This document shows positions 43,804-52,420 of a stretch of 64,000 nt of DNA, piece by piece. The notes under the pieces were generated by a model that ran no database searches, was not told where the DNA came from, and was given only the letters and a program-made list of their open reading frames with translations. The translations under genes and the position numbers were made by a program. Source of the DNA: Bdellovibrio bacteriovorus str. Tiberius (GTDB lineage: Bacteria; Bdellovibrionota; Bdellovibrionia; Bdellovibrionales; Bdellovibrionaceae); the NCBI RefSeq assembly GCF_000317895.1, contig NC_019567.1:1302001-1366000 (forward strand). The letters are read 5' to 3'. Each line of letters opens with the position of its first letter. Positions within the stretch are counted from its first letter, which is position 1.

Positions 43804-44481
43804 ATGACTCAATTGAAAGTATTCTTTCACGACGGGATCCCAAGCATACTGCTTGGGATCTTTGCGTTTTTGGCGGTAGTAGTAACCAGCCAAAGTAATA
43901 ACGGATATTCTACGGCTCAAAAACAGCTGATTGCACCACCTCCGATGATCGAGAGAATGACATCTGGGTACGGTGAGGTGATTGCGGATCTTTTATGGAT
44001 TCGTGCAGTTCAGGATTTTGACTATTGTGACCAGCAAATTGCAGACAATGTCTGTCGTAATAACTCGTGGCTTTTCCTGATGCTTGATGCAGTAACAACG
44101 TTGTCACCAAACTTCCGCGTTCCCTATGCGGCCGGAGCCTTGGCATTAACTGTTATTATCTCTGATATTGATGGCGCCACAAAAATCTTCGACAAAGGTG
44201 CTAAAGCCTTTCCCAATGACTGGCCGATTCTGTATCGCGCAGCCTACCACTATATGTACGAAGTTAAAGACAACAAGCGTGCCGCCGAACTGCTGATCCA
44301 AGCAGGAAAGAACGGTGCTCCGCCGTGGGTGTTCACCTTGGCCGGTCGTTTGTATTCAGATGCAGGTAATTTAGAGCTTGCAGAGTCAGTCCTTCAGGAC
44401 ATGATCAACACTGAACAAGATCCGGTTCTGATCAAGCGCCTTCAAGATAAAATTCAGTCAATGAAAAGCAAATCCAATTAG
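43804..44481 (+). CDS. TPR-like membrane protein downstream of pilA
   Basis: From the ATG at 43804 the product has 225 residues: one membrane segment (SILLGIFAFLAVVVTSQS, about 12-30), then helical repeats of TPR type (KAFPNDWPILYRAAYHYMYE, AELLIQAGKNGAP, AESVLQDMINTEQ). It follows pilA by five bases and is probably cotranscribed, so a role in pilus assembly or gliding is likely; some genomes name the gene at this position pilG. I leave the symbol blank because the sequence itself does not establish it. Confidence 0.8.
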   Translation: MTQLKVFFHDGIPSILLGIFAFLAVVVTSQSNNGYSTAQKQLIAPPPMIERMTSGYGEVIADLLWIRAVQDFDYCDQQIADNVCRNNSWLFLMLDAVTTLSPNFRVPYAAGALALTVIISDIDGATKIFDKGAKAFPNDWPILYRAAYHYMYEVKDNKRAAELLIQAGKNGAPPWVFTLAGRLYSDAGNLELAESVLQDMINTEQDPVLIKRLQDKIQSMKSKSN

Positions 44482-44572
44482 TTTTAATCTATAAACAGTA
44501 TTCAGTCTAGATTTTCCAATCTGGATTGCCTCTTTTTTCTAAAAACAATACTTTGTTTTTCTGGAGGACGGG

Positions 44573-46282
44573 ATGAGAGCTGTTTTTGTTTTAGCTGTTT
44601 TAACTAATATCTTTTGTGTGCGGAACGTAAGTGCGCAAACTTGTGAAGAAACTAGGGCAGTCACGTTGAAGGGCACGATCGATTCCTGTGGTCCAAACAA
44701 ATGTGATTACTTCCAGTATGAAACGATATGTTGGTCCTATCGAACAACTCTCAAGTCAATCAGCGCCGGCGGACTAACAGGTGTGGAAGGTATATGCGGA
44801 CAGACTGTCGTCCAAGATAAGTTTTATCCAGATTCACCACCGTGGCACTCGAGTGACTATTCAGAGGCTTCGTGGGGGATCGTTTATGATTGTGAGAAAA
44901 TGATAGTAAATCCTCCAGCATCTGGTGGCGGGGCGGGCGGGGGGAGTGGTGGCCCGCCAGGAGGTTGTCCGATTGATGGTTCGATCGTATATGCTGAGGA
45001 TGGAACTCTTACAGAAGAGGTTGGCGTAGTTGGGGGCATGTCCCTAGCTTATCATTCGGGTTTTCAAGCTGGCAAAAACGGTGATTTTGAGCTTGAAGTA
45101 GTGCTCTCTGGTGCAAGTGTACGGGACCACATTACGTCTTTTTCTCTTGAAACAAGAAGAAGTGGTGTTTTGGTCGATACGGCATCATTTTTGAACAATG
45201 TGGTCAATCAAAGTTATACATATATCTGGGATGGGTTAGATACGCTTGGTTCAGAGAAGGCACTGTCAGCAGAGTTTGAGGTTAAATTAACGGAAAACTC
45301 TCCGACCGGAAGTTTTACGTCAATAATTCAGAAAACACTGGGGCACTTGGATGCAAAGGGCTATGGGTTGGGAGGGTGGTTACCAAAACAGTTGAAGGTT
45401 TATGATGCTGCTACGAAACGTTTGTATAATGCGATGGGTGGTTATGTAAATGTTGAAGCAAAGCCTTATGGAACCTCTGGCAATGTAATGGTTGCAGATG
45501 GCGACGGGCATGAGGTGTATATTTTTGATGGTAGCGGGAGACATTTATCGACGAAAACATCTCTTACGGGGTCGAATAAATATACTTTTACCTATGATCT
45601 TCAAAAACGCCTTACGGAAATTTCTGAACCCTTTGGGAGAGTTATTGCTTTCAATAGGAACTCTTCCGGTGATCTCCTGTCTATTACGGCACCTAACGGA
45701 CAGATTACTAGCATTGCTCTTGATGTAAATGGGTATGTGTCTTCTTTCGCGAATCCTGGAGGTGAAGTCTTTTCAGTTACCTACTTCGGTACAAAAGGTT
45801 TGCTTCATACATTCCAGAAACCTAATGGGGAGGTGAGTACATTTGAGTATTCCAGTAAAGGGGTAGTGACCAAAGATACCCACTCTGGTGGATACTTCTT
45901 CGAATTGGTGAGGAACTTAAATTCAAGCTACTCTTTCGACGTTAACGTAGTGTCAGCCGAGGGACGTGTCGCCCAGATTATTTCTTCATTATCGGAAGAT
46001 GGAGCTGTGAACAGAACATCAACAGCCCCAAGTGGGGTCGTACAGACTTCTTCTTATAGCCAATCAAGTGGTGCCTACTATCGTAATGATATTTATCATG
46101 GAGTTAACCATTCTATTAGCTCAATCGACGATCAGCGATTTGGGAATATGGTTAGATTCCCGCAAAGTGTATCCACAGTATTCAATGGGGGGAGCTCGAG
46201 GACTTTAGAGCAAAGTCAAAATGTTACCCTGTCTGATCCGAATGATCCTTTTTCTATTCTCACCTGGCAGGAATGTTCCTGA
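44573..46282 (+). CDS. Rhs/YD-repeat protein, N-terminal part, cut by IS element
   Basis: The 569-codon frame starts MRAVFVLAVLTNIFCVRNVS, a Sec signal peptide, with GGAGGACGGG upstream. A Gly-rich linker (SGGGAGGGSGGPPGG) follows, then YD-type repeats (YTFTYDLQKRLTEISEPFGR, VIAFNRNSSGDLLSITAPNG). The frame ends at a TGA that lies inside the left end of the IS element at 46274-47555. Removing the IS and one copy of the GGAA target duplication joins codon 567 in frame to the sequence at 47560. The original gene would encode about 1307 residues. A truncated, exported stump may still be made. AT content looks higher than in neighbouring genes. Confidence 0.85.
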   Translation: MRAVFVLAVLTNIFCVRNVSAQTCEETRAVTLKGTIDSCGPNKCDYFQYETICWSYRTTLKSISAGGLTGVEGICGQTVVQDKFYPDSPPWHSSDYSEASWGIVYDCEKMIVNPPASGGGAGGGSGGPPGGCPIDGSIVYAEDGTLTEEVGVVGGMSLAYHSGFQAGKNGDFELEVVLSGASVRDHITSFSLETRRSGVLVDTASFLNNVVNQSYTYIWDGLDTLGSEKALSAEFEVKLTENSPTGSFTSIIQKTLGHLDAKGYGLGGWLPKQLKVYDAATKRLYNAMGGYVNVEAKPYGTSGNVMVADGDGHEVYIFDGSGRHLSTKTSLTGSNKYTFTYDLQKRLTEISEPFGRVIAFNRNSSGDLLSITAPNGQITSIALDVNGYVSSFANPGGEVFSVTYFGTKGLLHTFQKPNGEVSTFEYSSKGVVTKDTHSGGYFFELVRNLNSSYSFDVNVVSAEGRVAQIISSLSEDGAVNRTSTAPSGVVQTSSYSQSSGAYYRNDIYHGVNHSISSIDDQRFGNMVRFPQSVSTVFNGGSSRTLEQSQNVTLSDPNDPFSILTWQECS

Positions 46283-46320
46283 CCCCGATTTTATTTGGAC
46301 ACCCAACCCAGGGGGTCTTT

Positions 46321-46698
46321 ATGGAAACAACGTCTAACAGACGGAAAGTATTTACACAGGAAAAGAAGCAATTAATCATCAAAGAGCACAATTCCCAGGG
46401 AATTTCTATCCCAGTGCTTGCCAGGAAATACGGGGTTCATGCTATCACTCTTTATAGTTGGAAGAGGCAAATGAACCACAAAAAAGACGAATCCCCAATC
46501 AGTGCGGAATACATTCAAAAGTTGATCGAAGAAAACGACAAACTCAAGGCTGAGAATCAGAATCTCAAAGCTAAAGTTGGCGATTTGACGATCAAGAATG
46601 ACATCTTAAAAGATGGCCTGGAGATCGTTCAAAAAAAAGCGATATTAAAAGCACTTCAACCGCCAAAGAAGTCAAAGCGCTTAATCGGTATGAAGTAA
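46321..46698 (+). CDS. IS3-family transposase OrfA
   Basis: The 125-residue product has an N-terminal helix-turn-helix of the transposase OrfA family (RRKVFTQEKKQLIIKEHNS, SIPVLARKYGVHAITLYSWK) followed by a leucine-zipper-like helix (LIEENDKLKAENQNLKAK). It binds the IS ends. GGGGGT precedes the ATG. An A8-G run at 46631-46639 near the end of the frame is the likely -1 slip site that fuses OrfA to OrfB. Confidence 0.92.
   Translation: METTSNRRKVFTQEKKQLIIKEHNSQGISIPVLARKYGVHAITLYSWKRQMNHKKDESPISAEYIQKLIEENDKLKAENQNLKAKVGDLTIKNDILKDGLEIVQKKAILKALQPPKKSKRLIGMK
46631..46639 (+). promoter_or_regulatory. Probable -1 programmed frameshift site
   Basis: A8-G in frame context C-AAA-AAA-AAG-C. A one-base backward slip turns the OrfA reading (caa aaa aaa gcg) into the OrfB reading (aaa aaa agc), which then stays open through OrfB. 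Such A-runs are the standard slip site in this IS family. Confidence 0.75.
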
Positions 46699-46772
46699 GT
46701 CAGATCGCAGAAGTTTTCGAAATCAGCCGAAGTTCAATTTATTACGAACCAGTTTCTCAGGAGGAAATTGGC

Positions 46773-47525
46773 ATGCCTCGCCATTACCAAAAATCAGACG
46801 ATCAAATAATTTTAGAAGAAATCAAAGCCGTTATTGCAATTAGAGCCACCTATGGCTACCGCCGGGTGACAACGATGGTGAATCGCCAAAGATCCCTTGA
46901 TGGTCGCAATAAGATCAATCGCAAGCGTGTTCAAAGAATCATGCGCATGAATGGTCTTTCATTGCCACAAACAATGCCACAGCCAAAAAGGCCACATACG
47001 GGAGTTGTTATGACTATGTTCCCGAATCTGCGTTGGTGTTCAGATGGCATGGAAATCCGCTGTTTTAACGGCGACAAAGTTTTCGTGGCGTTTGCTTTGG
47101 ATTGTTGTGATCGCGAAGCATTTGCTTACGTCGCTAGGACTGAGCCGCTATCAGCTACCGACATAGAGGAATTGATGGTTAAAGCTGTTGAAGCGAGATT
47201 TGGTGAGTCATTGAGATGTCCTCGCGAAATTCAGTGGTTGTCAGATCGAGGGTCAATTTACCGTGCGAAGTCCGTGAAGGATCTTGGCAAAGAGTTAAAT
47301 CTGAATTGCTGTTACACCAGAGCCTACAGCCCAGAATCCAACGGCATGGCTGAAGCATTCGTTAAAACAATCAAAAGGGATTACGTTTATCAGGCTGACT
47401 GTGACAGCGCAGAGACGGTTCTCAAGCTTTTGCCGCAGTGGTTTGCAGATTATAACAATATTGCTCCGCACTCAGCACTTGGCATGAAGAGCCCGGTCGA
47501 GTACAAAGGGTCCGTGAACTTTTAA
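46773..47525 (+). CDS. IS3-family transposase OrfB (integrase core)
   Basis: The 250-residue frame has an HTH_21-like N-terminus (YGYRRVTTMVNRQ, NRKRVQRIMRMNGL) and a DDE integrase core. The Asp residues are in RWCSDGMEIRC and WLSDRGSIYRA; the Glu is expected in the segment NGMAEAFVKTIKRDYVY. The frame is -1 relative to OrfA and stays open upstream to the A-run, so the active enzyme is probably the OrfAB fusion. A separate start at 46773 is possible because AGGAGG lies nine bases upstream. The stop is just before the right inverted repeat. Confidence 0.92.
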   Translation: MPRHYQKSDDQIILEEIKAVIAIRATYGYRRVTTMVNRQRSLDGRNKINRKRVQRIMRMNGLSLPQTMPQPKRPHTGVVMTMFPNLRWCSDGMEIRCFNGDKVFVAFALDCCDREAFAYVARTEPLSATDIEELMVKAVEARFGESLRCPREIQWLSDRGSIYRAKSVKDLGKELNLNCCYTRAYSPESNGMAEAFVKTIKRDYVYQADCDSAETVLKLLPQWFADYNNIAPHSALGMKSPVEYKGSVNF

Positions 47526-47616
47526 ACCGTGTCCAAAAAATCGGGGTTCACTCCAGGAAACTAGTCAGCTGTCTGGCGCAAATACACAAGTCACCACCGT
47601 CTATAATCCAAGTACA

Positions 47617-49782
47617 ATGAGGTTCACCGCAACAACGTATCTAGGGAAAACGAACGAATGGGGCCTCGATAGCTACGAGCGCCTTGTTTCCACAAAGCGG
47701 GGCGCTTTGAATGCGACAGCCTTCAATTATACTAACGAAAACTTAACTTCAATTACCCAAGGTACTCGCACGATGGGCCTGGCTTATAACACGCTAGGTC
47801 TTCTTGAAAGTATAATAAACCCGTTAAGTCAAACGACGTCTTATGTGTACAACTCTGCAAATAGACTTGTGACTCAAGTTCTTCCAGATAGTCGGGTAGT
47901 GGGTTACTCTTATGATGGTGTTGGAAATCTGACATCTATTACCCCGCCTGGCCGACCGGCTCACAACTTTTTACTGAATGGTCACGGACTGGTGGGCGTG
48001 TATCAGGCGCCTACCTTGTCGGGTGTTGCTGTAGTGAATACTACCTACACTTATAATTTGGATAAACAATTAACAGCAATTGTTCGACCTGATGGTGGAT
48101 TTGTTAATTACAACTACAATGCGACCACTGGGGTGCTCGAGAGCGTTGAAACGCCAGCAGGTATCTATTATCATTCTTTTGATACTACGGTAGGTTTGCC
48201 TTCCTATATTAGCGATCCTTTTGGGAATGGCATTCACATCGGGTATGTGGGTAGAGCCCCTGCGTCGTACTCTATGAGTAATGCAATAGGTAGCTTTATT
48301 TACACGCCAACTTTTGGCGCTGCCAATCGCCTTGAGTCCGACACTGTCACCGGACCTCTTGGCACAACATCGGTAATTTCGTATTTGTATAACGACGACG
48401 AAGACCTAAGAAAAGCCGGCGACGTCAACCTAACCTACAACGTTCCAAACGGCCAGTTGACGGGCACTACCATGGGTTCAGGAACCACAGGCTTCACTGA
48501 CACTTATACATACAACAACTACGGCGAAGTCACTGGCTATCAGGCAAAACGCGGAACCACGGTCATCTATGATTTGACCCTGAACCGCGATGCCATGGGA
48601 CGCATTGACGGTAAAACCCAGGTGATGAACGCGGTCACTGACAATTACGTTTATACCTTTGATAGCACCGGTCGTCTGACTCAAACTAATAAGAACTCTG
48701 CGACAGTTGCCACCTACGGCTATGACAGCAATAGCAACCGTAACGGCGGAACTATCGGAGCACAACCAACCACAGCTACTTACGACGACCAGGACCGACT
48801 GCTGACCTATAACACCTTGTCGTTCACCTACAACGCAAACGGTGACTTGCTGACTAAAACCAACAGTGCCACAAGTACGACAACTCAATACGTTTACGAC
48901 GTGTTCGGCAATTTGACGCAAGTGACCCTGCCTTCGGGGGCCGTGATCACCTACGAAATCGATGCCTTGAATCGCAGAACTGGGAAGCTTGTAAACGGAG
49001 TCGTGCAAAAACGCTGGATCTATATGGATCAGTACCGAATCGCTGCCGAGCTGAATGCCACAGGTACTATTACAAAGCGCTTCATCTATGGTTCAAAAGG
49101 CAATATCCCTGACTACATGATCGCATCCGGAGTGAAATACAGAATCATTTCCGATCACCTCGGTTCACCACGTCTAGTGGTCAAGCAATCCGATGGCACA
49201 GTAATCCAAAGGATGGACCACGATGAATACGGCCGAGTGATCGCCGACACCAACCCAGGCTATCTGCCGTTTGGCTTCGCCGGGGGATTGTACGACCATC
49301 AAACGAGCCTAGTAAGATTTGGAGCTCGTGATTATGATCCGGAGACGGGGAGATGGACGAGTAAGGATCCGATTCTATTTAACGGTGGGGACGTTAATCT
49401 GTTTGGGTATGTTTTCAACGATCCAGTGAATTTTATTGATAGCAATGGCTTGAGCGCGAAAGATGTAAGTCGCTTTAGAGGTAGCTTCAATGACCTTGTC
49501 AGTACAATGAACAATCTCGGTTATAGACGTCCTGGTACCGGTAGTTTAAATGGCTGGTTGGGCAACGTAAGCTATCATAAAGAGTATATGGGCTGTGTGG
49601 ATCAGGCAGGGGTGGCTCAGCGTCAAATGGGCGGAATGAGTACCGACGACAAATGGACATTTTCAATTAACCAGGAGTCTCTTGGACTTCATAAAAACGT
49701 GATAGGAATTTCTTCAAACCCAAATGATCCAATGCTAATAATTGATACTTGGAGAAATAGCTTTGAAGAGAGACCTAGATAA
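47617..49782 (+). CDS. Rhs/YD-repeat protein, C-terminal part with variable tip
   Basis: The frame is open from the right edge of the IS (47560), with a first ATG at 47617, giving 721 codons. Multiple YD repeats (MGLAYNTLGLLESIINPLSQ, VGYSYDGVGNLTSITPPG) lead to the Rhs core boundary, YDPETGRWTSKDPI then NLFGYVFNDPVNFID. After that an unrelated tip of about 110 residues begins. In the tip, Cys in YMGCVDQAGVAQRQ, His in GLHKNVIGI and Asp in LIIDTWRN have the order and spacing of a papain-like protease or deamidase triad. Cut off from its signal peptide by the IS, the C-terminal half is probably not exported. Confidence 0.85.
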   Translation: MRFTATTYLGKTNEWGLDSYERLVSTKRGALNATAFNYTNENLTSITQGTRTMGLAYNTLGLLESIINPLSQTTSYVYNSANRLVTQVLPDSRVVGYSYDGVGNLTSITPPGRPAHNFLLNGHGLVGVYQAPTLSGVAVVNTTYTYNLDKQLTAIVRPDGGFVNYNYNATTGVLESVETPAGIYYHSFDTTVGLPSYISDPFGNGIHIGYVGRAPASYSMSNAIGSFIYTPTFGAANRLESDTVTGPLGTTSVISYLYNDDEDLRKAGDVNLTYNVPNGQLTGTTMGSGTTGFTDTYTYNNYGEVTGYQAKRGTTVIYDLTLNRDAMGRIDGKTQVMNAVTDNYVYTFDSTGRLTQTNKNSATVATYGYDSNSNRNGGTIGAQPTTATYDDQDRLLTYNTLSFTYNANGDLLTKTNSATSTTTQYVYDVFGNLTQVTLPSGAVITYEIDALNRRTGKLVNGVVQKRWIYMDQYRIAAELNATGTITKRFIYGSKGNIPDYMIASGVKYRIISDHLGSPRLVVKQSDGTVIQRMDHDEYGRVIADTNPGYLPFGFAGGLYDHQTSLVRFGARDYDPETGRWTSKDPILFNGGDVNLFGYVFNDPVNFIDSNGLSAKDVSRFRGSFNDLVSTMNNLGYRRPGTGSLNGWLGNVSYHKEYMGCVDQAGVAQRQMGGMSTDDKWTFSINQESLGLHKNVIGISSNPNDPMLIIDTWRNSFEERPR

Positions 49783-49793
49783 AGGAAGTTCTT

Positions 49794-50228
49794 ATGGTTA
49801 GAAAAATTGCCTGGGCTATAGTGGGTATTGGTGTCGCCGTCGTGGGTTTTGGTAAGAGCGGTGTTTCCGATACCTCTTTGGGTATCTTATTAGCAGCGGG
49901 AGCCTGCGTCGGAGTTTTGTATTCAATCGTCCTGGACCGCTTTAAGGCGCAAACAAATAAAATCATTTGGTTGACGCTCGCTATTTCGACGTTTGTCTTC
50001 ATGTTTTTTGGTCCCGACGCGAAGTTAGTCTCTTACTACGGTATTATGCTCTTTTCTTTTCCTGTATCGTTGATAGTAGACGGCGTAAATTATGTGGCCT
50101 TTCCAATGCCTATTAATGATTTTATGCCTTTATTTTGGGTTGCTGCCTTTGTCTTGGGATATCTACAGTGGTTTGTGCTCGTGCCTCGAATCAAATCTCG
50201 GCATGCGGTTAAAAACAAGTATTTCTGA
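49794..50228 (+). CDS. Small membrane protein, candidate immunity protein of the Rhs tip
   Basis: The 144-residue product is predicted to have four membrane segments (AWAIVGIGVAVVGFG, LLAAGACVGVLYSIV, IWLTLAISTFVFMFFG, LFWVAAFVLGYLQWFVL). It begins 11 bases after the Rhs stop with AAGGAAG as ribosome site, so it is coupled to the Rhs tip. Immunity genes commonly occupy this position. No family was recognised, so this is positional inference. Composition is AT-rich like the tip. Confidence 0.65.
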   Translation: MVRKIAWAIVGIGVAVVGFGKSGVSDTSLGILLAAGACVGVLYSIVLDRFKAQTNKIIWLTLAISTFVFMFFGPDAKLVSYYGIMLFSFPVSLIVDGVNYVAFPMPINDFMPLFWVAAFVLGYLQWFVLVPRIKSRHAVKNKYF

Positions 50229-50468
50229 TTTTATAGTGCCTAAAGCGTGCCAATAAAATTCAGAAAATCCGGAAAATTTGGACAAAAACAGCCAGAAAAA
50301 ATTAGCTATTTGAACTAAAGATTCGTATGGTTTCAAAAACGTTCGCGTGCCCCATAAGCTTTTGCAAGGCGTTCATAGAAGCACCATTGCTAGAAAGTTC
50401 ACGCCGAACGAGTGGCGAAGGTCCAAGAGATTCCAATTTTTTTCGGCCCCGTGCAATTTAAGGGAGCT

Positions 50469-50720
50469 CTAAAGAGCTTTCTTAAAAACCGCTTTTTCAA
50501 TCGCCGACAGTCGACTTTCAATCGAAGGTTTGCTCATGACTTCACGCAGATACTTGTTCATTAGTGTCTGGTAGGGAATGTGCTGTCTTTCAGCCTCGGC
50601 TTGCAGCCAAAGGAAAATATCACCATCAATTCTGACGCTGGTTTGAATCTTGGTTTCTTTGGGATTCAGTGCAGGCTTTTTTCGAACTTTGCCTTTGGTA
50701 AGATCATATTCTTTCTTCAT
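50469..50720 (-). CDS. BrnA-like antitoxin
   Basis: From the ATG at 50720 the product has 83 residues. KETKIQTSVRIDGDIFLWLQ followed by AEAERQHIPYQTLMNKYLRE is the ribbon-helix-helix DNA-binding signature of BrnA-type antitoxins. Its start overlaps the end of the BrnT-like gene by 17 bases (same strand), and GAGG lies nine bases upstream. It should bind and neutralise the toxin and repress the operon. The C-terminal tail SRLSAIEKAVFKKAL is helical. Confidence 0.87.
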   Translation of the reverse strand: MKKEYDLTKGKVRKKPALNPKETKIQTSVRIDGDIFLWLQAEAERQHIPYQTLMNKYLREVMSKPSIESRLSAIEKAVFKKAL

Positions 50721-50967
50721 AAACTTTAGCCTCATTTTTTGTCGCTTTTCGCGCATAGATAATTCTAATTTCGTCTTCGTGTCGGTGGGCGTAAACCACA
50801 GATGATGCCTCTTCGAAGGAAACACCATGTTTTTTGATATTACTTGCTGCCTTCCTCGGGTCCCACCGAACAACGACATGTGATACATTGTAATACAACG
50901 TATTTATATTTTCAAGGTCTTTGGATTCACTCAAATGGACTGTATTGGTTTTGGGTTTGTTTTGCAT
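50704..50967 (-). CDS. BrnT-like toxin with internal deletion
   Basis: From the ATG at 50967 (GAGG upstream) the product has 87 residues. RWDPRKAASNIKKHGVSFEE is the BrnT N-terminal motif and IRIIYARKATKNEAKVYEE the C-terminal one, so this is the BrnT (RelE-like) family. In normal BrnT about 30 residues with two strands separate these motifs; here EEASSVVYAHRHEDEIRII joins them directly. The central strands and residues often linked to catalysis are missing, so the protein may be inactive as a toxin. The N-terminus is also extended by about 35 residues compared with usual BrnT. Confidence 0.75.
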   Translation of the reverse strand: MQNKPKTNTVHLSESKDLENINTLYYNVSHVVVRWDPRKAASNIKKHGVSFEEASSVVYAHRHEDEIRIIYARKATKNEAKVYEERI

Positions 50968-51310
50968 AAGACCTCGGTTAGTTTCCGGATCCCCCATGCA
51001 AAACTCACCAACCGCAATTCTAACAATTACTCAAAACCCACTCCCACCAAGTGACGCCCCACGGACACGTCCCTAGACGCCCCGCGCACCCGAAAAACTC
51101 CCTTCAGGGCCCTTGGCGCGGAGCTTAGCCCTTGCGCAAGTTCCGCAGCCGAAGGCGAGGACTGTCCGAAGCGAAAGGGCTAAGCTCCTCCCCCAAGGGA
51201 CCGCCTGCCCAGGAAGTTTTTTCGAGGAAGCCTTGACGGGCGTGGTTTTGACACCCTATTTTGTCATATTCATCACGAAAAATAGCGCACAACGTTAGGT
51301 TCCATAAACT
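50968..51310. other. Intergenic region between BrnT-like gene and dnaJ
   Basis: No gene is supported. The region contains a palindromic GC-rich repeat (51111-51197). The segment just before dnaJ (51240-51310) is the likely dnaJ promoter region but has no clear -35/-10 pair, and no sigma-32-type or CIRCE sequence. Confidence 0.5.
51111..51197. repeat. GC-rich palindromic element (family C)
   Basis: GGAGCTTAGCCCTT at 51120-51133 and AAGGGCTAAGCTCC at 51175-51188 are perfect 14-base inverted arms. Outer arms CCTTGG and CCAAGG extend the pairing after a small mismatch. The spacer of about 40 bases contains further small palindromes (CTTGCGCAAG). Its style is like family B, but the sequence is different. 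Confidence 0.65.
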
Positions 51311-52420
51311 ATGGCTGGCAAAAGAGATTACTACGAAATTCTGGGCGTCGAAAAAGGCGCTGATCAGGACACCATCAAAAAAGCTTATCGCAAACTGGCG
51401 ATGCAGCTGCATCCCGACAAAAACCCCGGCAACAAAGAGGCCGAGGAAAAGTTCAAGGAAGCCGCAGGGGCTTATGAAGTTCTGAGCGACGCACAAAAAC
51501 GCGCGCAGTACGATCGCTTTGGTCATGATGCCTTCACCCGTGGTGGTGGCGGCGGTGGTTTCACGGATGCGGAAGACATCTTCTCGCACTTCGGGGATAT
51601 TTTCGGTGATCTGTTTGGTGGCGGCGGTCAGCAAAGACAGCGCCGAAACCGCAATGAACCGCGCCGTGGTTCTGACCTTCGTTATGTGACCGAGATCACG
51701 TTGAAAGACGTCATCACCGGCATTGAAAAAGAAATCGAATTTGATACCGACAAAAACTGTGACGAGTGCAAAGGCACGGGCGCCGAAAAAGGCTCGCAAG
51801 TCAGCACTTGCGGTACGTGCGGCGGCTCTGGTCAGGTCGTGCGTCAGCAGGGCTTCTTTGCGATGGCTTCCACATGCCCAACCTGTCATGGGCAGGGCAC
51901 GGTGATCAAAAATCCATGCAAGCCGTGCAAAGGCAAGGGCCGCGTGGCTGAACACCGCAAGATCCGTCTGAACATCCCGGCAGGGGTGGACACCGGCACG
52001 CGTCTGCGTGTGGCGACGGAAGGTGAGGGCGGTTATATGGGTGGTCCCGCGGGCGACCTGTATGTTGAAATCCGCGTAAAACAACACAACAACTTCGAAC
52101 GTCGCAACGAAGATCTTTTCGCCGAGCTGTCACTGCCGTACGTGCAGATGCTTCTGGGCGCGGAAATCGAAGTGCCGACCGTCACTGGCAAAGCCAAGCT
52201 GGAAGTCCCTAAGGGCACTCACAATGGTGACAACGTGAAACTTGCGGGTGAAGGGTTGCCATCACTAAGAGGCAACCGTCGCGGTGATATCTACTTCACT
52301 GTGAACGTGCAGTTCCCCGAGAAATTACATAAAGACGAAGAGAAGCTTTTGCGAGAAATTGCTAAGGCACGCGGTCTGAATGTGACATCGGAAGGTGGCT
52401 TCTTCGGCAAGAAGAAATAG
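51311..52420 (+). CDS. dnaJ: Chaperone protein DnaJ
   Basis: DnaJ presents unfolded substrates to DnaK and stimulates its ATPase. The 369-residue protein has the J domain with [11 protein letters not shown] and the HPD motif in LHPDKNPG, then a Gly/Phe-rich linker ([12 protein letters not shown]). Four zinc-finger repeats follow ([32 protein letters not shown]), then the C-terminal substrate domain. dnaK follows after about 260 bases on the same strand. dnaJ before dnaK is the reverse of the order in many bacteria. No CIRCE element or sigma-32 promoter is evident. Confidence 0.97.
   Translation: MAGKRDYYEILGVEKGADQDTIKKAYRKLAMQLHPDKNPGNKEAEEKFKEAAGAYEVLSDAQKRAQYDRFGHDAFTRGGGGGGFTDAEDIFSHFGDIFGDLFGGGGQQRQRRNRNEPRRGSDLRYVTEITLKDVITGIEKEIEFDTDKNCDECKGTGAEKGSQVSTCGTCGGSGQVVRQQGFFAMASTCPTCHGQGTVIKNPCKPCKGKGRVAEHRKIRLNIPAGVDTGTRLRVATEGEGGYMGGPAGDLYVEIRVKQHNNFERRNEDLFAELSLPYVQMLLGAEIEVPTVTGKAKLEVPKGTHNGDNVKLAGEGLPSLRGNRRGDIYFTVNVQFPEKLHKDEEKLLREIAKARGLNVTSEGGFFGKKK

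Larger units (their letters stand above)
46274..47555 (+). mobile_element. IS3-family insertion sequence, 1282 bp
   Basis: The element starts TGTTCCTGACCCCGATTTT and ends, in reverse complement, TGGAGTGAACCCCGATTTT; both inverted repeats continue to GGACAC. It has the TG...CA ends of IS3-type elements and is flanked by a direct GGAA duplication at 46270-46273 and 47556-47559. It carries OrfA and OrfB in the -1 relationship normal for the family. The exact target duplication and intact frames suggest a recent and possibly active insertion. Confidence 0.92.

Noticed and set aside
46270-47559. 3-bp target duplication TCC around the IS (IS ends at 46280/47551)
   Set aside because: That placement shifts the joined Rhs reading frame and loses the TG...CA ends. 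The GGAA duplication restores both.
51125-52087. 320-codon minus-strand open frame
   Set aside because: Antisense to dnaJ with no family motif.
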